DNA from: JBGAHD01 sp044226395
GTDB lineage: Bacteria; Pseudomonadota; Gammaproteobacteria; Xanthomonadales; Ahniellaceae
Reading direction: 5' to 3'
Length of the DNA: 64,000 nt
NCBI GenBank assembly: GCA_044226395.1
Contig: JBGAHD010000002.1
Coordinates: forward strand, 186,001 to 250,000
In this document: positions 17,996 to 29,580 of the stretch, one piece after another
Position numbering within the stretch: the first letter of the stretch is position 1
Layout of the letters: the number at the start of each line of letters is the position of its first letter
The notes under the pieces: model-generated
Seen by the model: the letters and a program-made list of their open reading frames with translations, nothing else
Databases searched by the model: none
What the model was told of the DNA's origin: nothing
Made by a program: the position numbers and the translations under genes

Positions 17996-19336
17996 TCACC
18001 CGCCGAGAAAGGCCCAAAGCCCCAGCGCCAGCATCACGCCACCGCCGAGCACGGTCCATGCGAGGATCTGCTCCTGCAATCGCGACCGCGCGAGCGCGTC
18101 GCCATAGGGCATGGTCGTGTGCGAGATCATGGTGTAGAGCGGCAGCCACGCGCGCGGCATCAGCCGATTGAGCGCCACGTCCAAGCGCTTGCGCGCGACG
18201 AACAGCGGCGACTGCACTTTCTGACGCAGCTCGACGAAGTTGGCCTTGGACAGTTCGCACAAGGTGTCGGTGTGCGGGCGGCGCGCGTGTTCGTAGGCGC
18301 GAAAGGCGGCACGCAGATCGCGCAGTTCGCGATCGAGCGCTTGCAGCAGCGCCGAGCAATCCTCGAACGCGGAGTTCATGCCCTGGCCGTAGAACGGATA
18401 CACGGCATGACAGGCATCGCCGACCAGCACCAGCCAGTCGCCGAAACTCCACGGCGCGGTGCGGACAGTAACAAGACTTCCGACCGGGTGCGTCATCCAC
18501 TCGCGCACGAGTTCGGGCAGCAAGGGCACGAGATCGGGAAAGTACTTCTTGAACAGCGCGCGCACATCGTCCTCGGTGCGCGTGGTCTCGAAGGAATCGG
18601 GGCCTTCGTGCGGCAGGAACAACGTCAACGTGTGCGAGCCATCGCGGTTGGGATGCGAGACGAACAGACCGTGCGTGCGCGGCCACACGTGCAGCGCTTT
18701 TAGCTCGATCGCGGAGCTGCCGTCGGGGCGCGCCGCGAGCGTGAGCTCCTTGTAGCCCCACTCGAGGTATTCCTGGTGATAGTCGGCGCGCTCGCCGCGC
18801 TGCATCTCCTGCCGCGCGCGCGAAAACGCGCCATCGGCGCCGATGACCCAGCGCGGGTTGACGGTGCGCGTGCCTTCGGGCGATTCCAGCGTCAGCGTGC
18901 GCTGATCCTTGTCGAGGCCGACGAGGCGATGGCGGAAGTGCAGCTTCACGCCGCCGTGCTTATCGGCGCGGTCGAGCAACAGATTGCTCAGCTCGCGTCG
19001 ATCGATCGAATGCAGGACCTCGCGTTGATCCTTGCCGTACGGTTGAAAGCGCGTGGTGCCATCGGGCGCGTGAATCACGCGGCCGCGCATGGTCACGGTC
19101 ATGGGCATCACTTCATCGATCAAGCCCACTTCGGTCAGCGCTTGAATGCCGCGTTTGGACAGACCCAGATTGATCGAGCGGCCGCCCTCCGCGCCATCAA
19201 CGCGCGGATCGGCGCGGCGCTCGTAGACGTCGACGCCGAAGCCACGACGCGCCAGCGCCAAGGCGAGCAACGATCCGGCCAGGCCGCCGCCGACGATGGC
19301 GACGCGATCGGTCTCGGGCGAATTACTTGTGAACAT
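17996..19336 (-). CDS. kmo: Kynurenine 3-monooxygenase
   Basis: 446 residues, FAD-dependent. The dinucleotide fold GGGLAG is at 16-21, the 'GADGAFSRAR' motif near 166-175, and the second FAD motif GDACHAVYPFYGQGMNSAF at 306-324. Residues corresponding to the known kynurenine-binding set of the Pseudomonas enzyme are present: Arg84, Tyr100, Asn366 and Tyr401. A C-terminal hydrophobic helix (about 420-446) fits the membrane anchor of this family. It converts L-kynurenine to 3-hydroxykynurenine with NADPH and O2. Its start overlaps the stop of the DUF6875-like gene by 14 nt, tying it to the NRPS operon rather than to a tryptophan-catabolic cluster: no kynureninase, tryptophan dioxygenase or formamidase gene is in the window. 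The likely role is building-block supply or tailoring. Confidence 0.9.
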   Translation of the reverse strand: MFTSNSPETDRVAIVGGGLAGSLLALALARRGFGVDVYERRADPRVDGAEGGRSINLGLSKRGIQALTEVGLIDEVMPMTVTMRGRVIHAPDGTTRFQPYGKDQREVLHSIDRRELSNLLLDRADKHGGVKLHFRHRLVGLDKDQRTLTLESPEGTRTVNPRWVIGADGAFSRARQEMQRGERADYHQEYLEWGYKELTLAARPDGSSAIELKALHVWPRTHGLFVSHPNRDGSHTLTLFLPHEGPDSFETTRTEDDVRALFKKYFPDLVPLLPELVREWMTHPVGSLVTVRTAPWSFGDWLVLVGDACHAVYPFYGQGMNSAFEDCSALLQALDRELRDLRAAFRAYEHARRPHTDTLCELSKANFVELRQKVQSPLFVARKRLDVALNRLMPRAWLPLYTMISHTTMPYGDALARSRLQEQILAWTVLGGGVMLALGLWAFLGG

Positions 19337-20135
19337 CGTCGGCCAGGCTCAGGGCTTTCGGCGCGGACTTGGCGCGCGCGGATTTCTCGGCGCGCGCGCG
19401 CGTGGGCGCCGCGAAATCGGGCTGACTGCGCAATTGCAGTTCGGCGTCGACCAGGGACTCGATCGCCGACTCGAAGGTCGAGCGACTCACGACCGCGCCC
19501 AAGCGTCGAATGAAGGACCGCAGATACGCCGCGCGCAAGCCCGGCGGATCGATCGAACGCCGCAAGAACGGCAGATCCGAATCGACCATGTTGCGCATGA
19601 CCAGCATCGGAATCGGACTGCGCAGCGGTCGAAAGTCAGGATTGCGCAGACCCGGCGCTTCGTTCTTGGCGTGGAACTCGCCCAGCATCAAACCCACGTC
19701 GACGAAATGCGCCTTGAGTTCGGCCTGAATCTCGTCGACCACGCGCGCGCCTTCGGCGCCGAGGTTGGGGAACACGACCATCACGGCCTTGTTCATCGCG
19801 GCCGTGCCGGTGCGCGGTTCGAGGTCGAGAAAGATCTCGCGATACTGCGCGATCGCGCGCTCGATCGTGACGCGATCGAGATTGGCCTCGCTGATTTCGG
19901 CCAACCAGATCGTGTCCATGCCAATGGCCGCGGGCGCGAACGGGCACACGGGACCGGGGCGACCCAGGTCGGCGTGCGGACGCGCGAGGAATTCGCGCAC
20001 CCATTGCACGATCTGGCGACGCGGATCGTCGTCGTCGTACTCGCGTTCGACTTCGGACGCTCGCTTGAGCTTGGCCGCGAGCGTGTCGGTATCGAGGGCC
20101 ACCGGCGCGGCGGTGGTGTCACGTTCGACCATCAT
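19323..20135 (-). CDS. Uncharacterised protein, DUF6875-like
   Basis: 270 residues starting at the tandem ATGATG at 20135, with AAGGAG 8 nt upstream. Conserved-looking marks are 'GRPGPVCPFAPAAIGMDTIW' (about residues 55-74), then 'VVFPNLGAEG', 'GLMLGEFHAKNEAPGLRNPD' and 'FRPLRSPIPMLVMRNMVDSD'. These resemble, from memory, the uncharacterised DUF6875 domain found in some biosynthetic clusters; I could not verify this. There is no signal peptide or membrane helix. It overlaps the MbtH-like gene upstream (ATGA) and kmo downstream (14 nt), so all three are made together. The single Cys-Pro-Phe and a Glu-Phe-His motif could be metal or cofactor ligands, but that is guesswork. The last 45 residues are Ala/Arg/Lys-rich. 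Confidence 0.6.
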   Translation of the reverse strand: MMVERDTTAAPVALDTDTLAAKLKRASEVEREYDDDDPRRQIVQWVREFLARPHADLGRPGPVCPFAPAAIGMDTIWLAEISEANLDRVTIERAIAQYREIFLDLEPRTGTAAMNKAVMVVFPNLGAEGARVVDEIQAELKAHFVDVGLMLGEFHAKNEAPGLRNPDFRPLRSPIPMLVMRNMVDSDLPFLRRSIDPPGLRAAYLRSFIRRLGAVVSRSTFESAIESLVDAELQLRSQPDFAAPTRARAEKSARAKSAPKALSLADDVHK

Positions 20136-20374
20136 GGGCGCATCTCCTTCGCGGCGGAAGCGGTCGCGGCGCTTCGTGGCACACCTTGCACGGCGAGCGG
20201 ACGTTGGTCGGTCCAGGCGCGCCGGATGAATTGCAGGCAATCCGCGCGCGCGCCGTGATACCCGGCGTCGCGCCAGCCCGTGGGCAAGACGCGCGTCGCG
20301 GGCCACAGCGCGTACTGCGCCTGATCGTTGATCACCGCGCGGAAGTCGCCCGGCGCGTCGTTGTCGTCATGCAT
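20132..20374 (-). CDS. MbtH-like NRPS accessory protein
   Basis: 80 residues, the usual size of the family plus a short tail. The signature is present: 'VINDQAQYALWPATRVLPTGW' begins at residue 14, and 'CLQFIRRAWTDQRPL' at 46-60, matching the N-x-E/Q-x-Q-Y-S/A-L-W-P ... P-x-G-W ... W-T-D-x-R-P pattern. MbtH-like proteins bind NRPS adenylation domains and are often needed for their solubility or activity. The start ATG at 20374 lies 14 nt after the transporter stop, with GAGGG overlapping that stop. The stop overlaps the next gene (ATGA). Its presence supports function of the three NRPSs upstream in the transcript. Confidence 0.92.
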   Translation of the reverse strand: MHDDNDAPGDFRAVINDQAQYALWPATRVLPTGWRDAGYHGARADCLQFIRRAWTDQRPLAVQGVPRSAATASAAKEMRP

Positions 20375-20388
20375 GACTGTCGTTTCCC

Positions 20389-21723
20389 TCAGGCCACGCC
20401 GTGCAGGCGCTGCTCGCCCTCGGCCGCGGGCAGCGGCGCGTCGGGCAGTTCGTCTTCCACGTCGCGCACGGGTCGCGTGGCATAGGCCGTGGCGGCGACC
20501 ACGGTCATGGCCAGACCCAGCGCGATGAACATCAACCCCAGGCCGCGTCCCGGCCCCACGCCGATGACGGCGCCGATGCTGTCGGCGAGCGCGCCGTCGG
20601 CGGCCATCAACGGTTCGAACAGATGCTCGGCCAAGGGCCCGGCGAGCATGAAACCGATCGGCATCGCCGCTTCCGACAGCACGCGTTGAATCGCGAAGCA
20701 GCGGCCCTGCAGCGCCACCGGCACCTTGCTCTGCCACAACGCGGCATTGGCCGAATTGATCACCGGCAAGGTCAGGAAGAACACGAAACCGACCGCGCAC
20801 ACCAGCGTGAAGCTCGGCGCCAGACCATGCGCCGCCAGACACAAGCCGGCGAGCAAGGAAAATCCCAGCACGCCATGAATGCGCTTGCGCGGCCCGCCCC
20901 ACACGCTCATCGCGATGCCGCCGAGCAGCAGGCCGCAGCCGCCAATCGACATCTGCAAGCCCAATAAACGCGTATCGGCGAACGACAGCACCAGCGGCGT
21001 GATCGCGATGCTGGCGATGCCAAACAGAAAGTTGCTCACGCCGAAGACGATCAACAGACCAAACAAGCCCGCGCGACCGCGCACATAGGCCCAGCCGGTC
21101 GCGGCCTCGCGCCAGATATTGGCTTCGTCGCCCGCGTCTTCGCGCGGCGGACGCGGCACGCGCGCCAAGGCCATGGCCAGCGCGGCGATGGCGAAGCTCG
21201 CGGCATCGATCAGCAGCACGCCCTTCATCGACACCGTCGCCACCAGCACGCCCGCGAGCAGTGGGCCGCCGACTTGCGCCAGCGCGAAGCCGGTTTGCAC
21301 CAGCGCGTTCAAGCGCGTGAGTTGCGCGCGTTCGGCCAGGAGCGGAATGCTCGCCGCATAGGCCGGTTGCAGGAAAGCGTTCGCGATCGAAGTCACGCCC
21401 ACGCCGACATACACGTGCCACAGCGCGAGCTGGCCGCTGGCCATCAAGGCCGCCATCGCGAGCATCGTCAACGCGCACGCGACATCGCACGCGAGCATGG
21501 TCAAGCGTCGATCCCAGCGATCGACCAAGGCGCCGGCGATCGGCGAGATCAACAACACCGGCACGGCCATCGCAACGAAGATCAGCGCGAAGCGCGTGGT
21601 CGAGCCCGTGGTCTGCAAGACCCAGATGCCGAGCGCGAACGAGGTCACGCGCGAGCCCACGACGGACACGACTTGTCCGGCCCAGATCAACAGGAAATCG
21701 CGAAGTCCCGGCGCGCGCGTCAT
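20389..21723 (-). CDS. MFS exporter of the NRPS cluster (EntS-like)
   Basis: 444 residues with about 12 hydrophobic helices. The loop motif 'GALVDRWDRRLTML' (near 50-63) is the MFS motif A between helices 2 and 3, and the sequence style resembles EntS-type siderophore and peptide exporters. The start ATG overlaps the stop of the reductase-ending NRPS gene (ATGA), so it is co-translated with the assembly line and probably exports its product, giving self-protection if the product is toxic. The frame extends upstream into the NRPS gene, but that part lacks membrane character. The cytoplasmic C-terminus is acidic. Substrate direction is inferred from context only. Confidence 0.88.
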   Translation of the reverse strand: MTRAPGLRDFLLIWAGQVVSVVGSRVTSFALGIWVLQTTGSTTRFALIFVAMAVPVLLISPIAGALVDRWDRRLTMLACDVACALTMLAMAALMASGQLALWHVYVGVGVTSIANAFLQPAYAASIPLLAERAQLTRLNALVQTGFALAQVGGPLLAGVLVATVSMKGVLLIDAASFAIAALAMALARVPRPPREDAGDEANIWREAATGWAYVRGRAGLFGLLIVFGVSNFLFGIASIAITPLVLSFADTRLLGLQMSIGGCGLLLGGIAMSVWGGPRKRIHGVLGFSLLAGLCLAAHGLAPSFTLVCAVGFVFFLTLPVINSANAALWQSKVPVALQGRCFAIQRVLSEAAMPIGFMLAGPLAEHLFEPLMAADGALADSIGAVIGVGPGRGLGLMFIALGLAMTVVAATAYATRPVRDVEDELPDAPLPAAEGEQRLHGVA

Positions 21724-24700
21724 GCCTGCGCCTCCGCCTCGATCGCGGTGCGTTCCAGAAAGCCACGCGCTTGCAGAAATCGCAAATACGTCGTGAACAA
21801 GGCTTTGTCCGCGGGCGGACACGCCAGCCCACTCGCGGCCACGGCCTGTTGCGAGATCGAGCAATCGAAACGCGGCTCGCGCGGATCGGGCACGACCGGG
21901 AACAAGCCCGCGAACGGCGCGAGCGCGTTATCGCGCGCCACCGCCACCGCCGCGATCAAGGCCTGACGCCATTGCGCGTACGGCACTTCCTCGATGGTCA
22001 CGCCGCAGGCGCGCATCGCTTCGATCGCCTGCGGAATTGGCAAGCGTCGCGCGTTGTAGAAATGGAACTGACCATTGGCATCGCCCGCGCCCAAAGCCAG
22101 GCGCACGATGGCGCGACCGACGTAGTCGACCGGCGCCATGTCGAAGCTCTCGTCGGGCAAGTACGGCGCCTGACCCAATTGCGCGCAGCCCTTGATCCAG
22201 GCATTGAAGTAATCGCCCAGATTGCTCACACCCGTGCGGCTATCGCCGGTGATGCGCGCGGGACGATAGATCGCCACGGGCAGACCGCGCGATCGCGCGA
22301 CCAGCGCGAGTTGCTCGCCCACCCATTTGCTCTGGTTGTAACCGCCGTGCTGACCTTGCGCGCGCGGCGGCGGATCGGATTCGCGCACCGTGGTGTCGAG
22401 ATGGAACTCGGTCAGATACACGCCCAGCGTCGACACCAGATGCACGGGCTTGACCCGATGCGTGCACGCCAGCCGCAACACTTCGCGCGTGCCGCCGACA
22501 TTGGCCGCTTCCAGATGCGCGTAAGGCGCGAGGAAGTTGACCTGACCGCCGTTGTGGAAGATCACGTCGGCGCGACGCGCGAGCACGTCAAAGTCCTCGC
22601 GCGTCAGGCCTAGCAAGGGCAAGGCCAGATCGCCACGCACCGGCACCAGACGCGCCTCGTCCGTGGCGCGCCACAGACCGTAAGTGTCGAGATTGGCGCG
22701 CACGCGGCGCAGCGCGTCGACATCGTTCTCGGCGCGCACCAGGCACAGCAGTTCCGCCGAAGTACGATCGAGCACTTCGCGCGCGAGATAGGCGCCGAGG
22801 AAACCCGTCGCGCCCGTGATCAATACCGACAGCGGCGCATCGCGCGGCGTCACCGCGGGCGCGGCGAAGCGCGGATCGATGTCCTCGGGCAGATGCACCA
22901 GGGCTTCGAGATCGGGGCCGACTTCGGCCAAGCCCGCGCGCAGATCGTCGATGGCGCGCGCGAGACCCGCGATCGTGGGCGTGGCGAAGACCGCGGCAAG
23001 CGGCAGCTCCACGCCCGTCGCCGCGTGCAACTTGAATACCAGCGGCAAGGTCGACAGCGAATCACCGCCGAGCGCGAAGAAGTCATCATCGACGCCAATG
23101 TCCTCGCGCGCGAGCACATCGCGCCACACGGTGGTGACCGCGTGCTCGGTCGGCGTGGCAGGCGCGCGATACACGCGCGGCGCTTCGGCCTGCGCGCTCG
23201 GCACGGGCAAGGCGCGACGATCGACCTTGCCATTGTGCGTCAGCGGCAAGGCATCGAGACGCACGATGGCGGCGGGAATCATCGCTTCGGGCAGACGCGA
23301 GGCGAGATGGTCGCGCAAGCGCGTCACGTCTAGCGAAGCATCGGCCACGACATAGGCGACCAGGCGCCGATCGCCGGGACGATCCTCGCGCACGATCGCG
23401 ACATTGGCGCGCACGTCGGGGTGCGCGGCGAGCGCGGCCTCAATCTCGCCGAGTTCGATGCGAAAACCACGCAGCTTGGTCTGATGGTCGCGTCGACCGA
23501 GAAACTGCAGCGTGCCGTCGGCGTTCCAGCGCGCCAGATCGCCGGTGCGGTACAAGCGCGCGTCGTCGTGATCGGCGAAGGGATCGGGCAGAAACTTCTC
23601 GGCGCTCAAGTCATCGCGGCCGAGGTAACCTCGCGCCACGCCGACACCACCGATGCACAACTCGCCCACGGCGCCGCGCGGCAACAGCTGCATCGCTTCG
23701 TCGACCACGTACAGGCGCACGCCCGGCAGCGGTCGGCCGATGGGGAGTTCCAGTGTCGCCAGCTCCGCGCCATCGCGCGTGGCGAGCATGGTCGCGCACA
23801 CCGAGGCCTCGGTGGGCCCGTAGTGATTGCACAGCGCGACGCGACCGCCGGTGACGCTGGCGAAGCGACGCACTTGTTCCATCGGCACGCTCTCGCCGCC
23901 GATCATCATCAGGCGCAGGTTCGGCAGCAGCGGCTCGGCGCGCTTGTGCAGGGCCCAGCCTTCGGACCAGCGTCGCCACAGCGGCGCGGGCGCGTCGATG
24001 GCAGTCACGCCTTGATCGCGGCAATAGCGTTCGAGTTCGCTCGGACCGAGTTCGGTCGGCGCGGGATGCAGCACCAGGGTCGCGCCACTGGCGAGCGCGG
24101 GAAAGACATCGCCGACCGAGGCATCGAAGATCAGCGGCGGGATCATCAGCAAACGCTGACCTTCGAACTGATGCCGACGCATGAAGCCCAAGGTCAGATT
24201 GACCGCGCCGCGATGCTCGATGACCACGCCCTTCGGCTGACCGGTCGAACCCGACGTGTAGATCACATAGGCCGCGTGACGATCGCCCGCGACGGGCGCG
24301 GGTGCGGCATCGCTCGGCGCGATCGCATCGATCGCAAGCACGGGCACGTTCGGTCGCAGCCGTTCGGCGCGTTCGCGCAGGGCCGGCGGCACCAGCATCG
24401 CGCGCGCGCCGCAATCGTCGAGCATGAAGCGCAAACGTTCGTCGGGACTGCCCGGATCGAGCGGCACGTAAGCGCCGCCCGCGGCGAGAATGCCGAGCAC
24501 GCCGAGCACCGCGTCGGCCGAGCGATCGGCGAGCAGCGCGACGCGCGTCTCCGCGCCGACGTCGAGCGCGCGCAAGGCGTGCGCGATGCCGTTGACGCGC
24601 GCCTGCAGCTCACCGTACGTGATTGCCCCCGAAGGCTCGAGCAAGGCGATGGCTTGCGGCGTAGTCGCGGCTTGACGCGCGACCAGGGCATCGAGCGAAT

Positions 24701-26222
24701 GGCCGGCCCGCGTGAGCGCCTCACCACCATCGCCGAGCGTCAGCAACTCGCGGCGCTCGCCTTCGCCCAGCAGGTTCAACTGCGAAATCGGTCGGTCGGG
24801 ATCGGCCAGGGCCGCGCGCAGCAGCGCGTCATATTGATTGGCCAGACGCACCATGGTGGCGGCGTCGAACAGGTCCGCGTCGTAGTCGAGCACGCCACGG
24901 AAGCCCTGCCCCTCGGCGCCGAGCGAGAGCGTGATCTCGAAGCGCGACACTTGCTCGCCCGGTTCCCACCACGTCGCCTCGAGACCGTCGAAGCGCGGCT
25001 CGCCGCCCGCGGCGTTCTGCAGCACGAACATGGTTTGGAACAAGGGCGTGCGTCCGGGCACGCGTTCCAGGCGCAGCGCATCGATCACGCGCTCGAGTGG
25101 CACGTCGGGATGATCGAGCGCGGCCAGCACATGCGCGCGCGTACGCGCCAGCAGTTCGCGGAAGGACGGATCGCCGCTCAGATCGCCTCGCACCGCGAGC
25201 GTGTTGACGAACAAACCGATCAAGGGCTCGAACTCGGCGCGCGTGCGATTGGCCACCGGCGTGCCAATCACCACGTCGTCCTGTCCCGCGTGCCGCGCGA
25301 GCAGCACTTCGAAGGCAGCGAGCAAGGCCATGAATAGGGTCGCGCCTTCGCGTCGCGCGAACTCGGTCAGGCCTTGCACCAGATTCGACGCCAGTTCCAT
25401 CGGCTGTCGGCCACCGCGTCGACTGCCGGCGGCGGACCGCGGCCGATCGGTCGGCAGATCGAGCACGCCGGTGACGCCGGCGAGCGCGTCGACCCAGAAG
25501 GCCAGTTGCGACTCGGCGCGCGCAATCTGCGCGGGCTCGTTCTGCCACAGCACCACATCGGGGAACTGCAACGGCAAAACGGGCAGCGGTGACTCACTCC
25601 CGGCGCGATACGCGTTGTACAGCGCCACCAGTTCCGCGAACAACACGCCGCGCGACCACGCGTCGGCGATGATGTGATGGATCACCAGGGTCAGCAGGTG
25701 ATCGTCCTCGCCCAAGGTCACCAGGCTCGCGCGCAACAGCGGCGCGCGCGCCAGATCGAAGGGACGTTGTGTCTCGACGTCGATCAAGCGCCACGCCTCG
25801 GCATCGCGCGCCGCCGGCGCCAGCGTGCTCAGATCAATGCGCGCGAGCGTGAATGGCACGGCCTCGACCACGGTCTGTCGCGGCTCGCCCGCGACTTCAT
25901 CGAAGCCGCAACGCAGCGACTCGTGACGACGCACGAGTTCGTCGAAGGCGCGCGCCAGCGCCTTGGCATCGAGCGCGCCACGCAGGCGATGATGACCGTA
26001 GACGTGATACGCGCCCGTGCCCGGCTGCAGTCGCTCAAAGAACCAGATGCGACGCTGCGAGGCCGACAACGGCAAGGCCTCGCCGACGCGCGCGCGCGTG
26101 GCGATGGCGCCAGCGCCGCGCTTGGCCGCGAGCTGGCGCAACAACAGCTCGCGCTGTTGCGGCGTCAGCTGCGCCAGTCGTTGCGCGAGCTGGGGCGTGA
26201 TCGTGGCCGACGTGTCGCTCAT
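21720..26222 (-). CDS. NRPS module 3: C-A-T-thioester reductase
   Basis: 1500 residues from the ATG at 26222, 7 nt after the previous stop. The condensation domain (about 50-470) has HHIIADA at 182-188, so Ala replaces the usual Gly after the Asp. The adenylation domain (about 575-1000) contains TSGSTGQPKG and the pocket residues, read by alignment to GrsA, D-A-G-D-M-G-H-V-C-K. The carrier Ser is about 1055 in LGGDSL. The C-terminal reductase (from about 1130) has GATGFLG at 1137-1143 and the Y1295-x3-K1299 pair of extended SDRs, as in Lys2/MxcG-type release domains; there is no thioesterase. It should load the third residue and release the chain as an aldehyde or alcohol using NAD(P)H. The pocket looks aromatic-like (DA....VCK), widened (G239) and acidic (D278). 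Confidence 0.93.
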   Translation of the reverse strand: MSDTSATITPQLAQRLAQLTPQQRELLLRQLAAKRGAGAIATRARVGEALPLSASQRRIWFFERLQPGTGAYHVYGHHRLRGALDAKALARAFDELVRRHESLRCGFDEVAGEPRQTVVEAVPFTLARIDLSTLAPAARDAEAWRLIDVETQRPFDLARAPLLRASLVTLGEDDHLLTLVIHHIIADAWSRGVLFAELVALYNAYRAGSESPLPVLPLQFPDVVLWQNEPAQIARAESQLAFWVDALAGVTGVLDLPTDRPRSAAGSRRGGRQPMELASNLVQGLTEFARREGATLFMALLAAFEVLLARHAGQDDVVIGTPVANRTRAEFEPLIGLFVNTLAVRGDLSGDPSFRELLARTRAHVLAALDHPDVPLERVIDALRLERVPGRTPLFQTMFVLQNAAGGEPRFDGLEATWWEPGEQVSRFEITLSLGAEGQGFRGVLDYDADLFDAATMVRLANQYDALLRAALADPDRPISQLNLLGEGERRELLTLGDGGEALTRAGHSLDALVARQAATTPQAIALLEPSGAITYGELQARVNGIAHALRALDVGAETRVALLADRSADAVLGVLGILAAGGAYVPLDPGSPDERLRFMLDDCGARAMLVPPALRERAERLRPNVPVLAIDAIAPSDAAPAPVAGDRHAAYVIYTSGSTGQPKGVVIEHRGAVNLTLGFMRRHQFEGQRLLMIPPLIFDASVGDVFPALASGATLVLHPAPTELGPSELERYCRDQGVTAIDAPAPLWRRWSEGWALHKRAEPLLPNLRLMMIGGESVPMEQVRRFASVTGGRVALCNHYGPTEASVCATMLATRDGAELATLELPIGRPLPGVRLYVVDEAMQLLPRGAVGELCIGGVGVARGYLGRDDLSAEKFLPDPFADHDDARLYRTGDLARWNADGTLQFLGRRDHQTKLRGFRIELGEIEAALAAHPDVRANVAIVREDRPGDRRLVAYVVADASLDVTRLRDHLASRLPEAMIPAAIVRLDALPLTHNGKVDRRALPVPSAQAEAPRVYRAPATPTEHAVTTVWRDVLAREDIGVDDDFFALGGDSLSTLPLVFKLHAATGVELPLAAVFATPTIAGLARAIDDLRAGLAEVGPDLEALVHLPEDIDPRFAAPAVTPRDAPLSVLITGATGFLGAYLAREVLDRTSAELLCLVRAENDVDALRRVRANLDTYGLWRATDEARLVPVRGDLALPLLGLTREDFDVLARRADVIFHNGGQVNFLAPYAHLEAANVGGTREVLRLACTHRVKPVHLVSTLGVYLTEFHLDTTVRESDPPPRAQGQHGGYNQSKWVGEQLALVARSRGLPVAIYRPARITGDSRTGVSNLGDYFNAWIKGCAQLGQAPYLPDESFDMAPVDYVGRAIVRLALGAGDANGQFHFYNARRLPIPQAIEAMRACGVTIEEVPYAQWRQALIAAVAVARDNALAPFAGLFPVVPDPREPRFDCSISQQAVAASGLACPPADKALFTTYLRFLQARGFLERTAIEAEAQA

Positions 26223-26229
26223 CGTGCGC

Positions 26230-29572
<3,343 letters not shown>

Positions 29573-29580
<8 letters not shown>

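Noticed and set aside
17996..19336. Possibility that kmo belongs to a normal tryptophan-catabolic operon
   Set aside because: No kynureninase, tryptophan dioxygenase or formamidase gene is in the window, and kmo overlaps the NRPS-linked gene upstream by 14 nt; a double role cannot be excluded.
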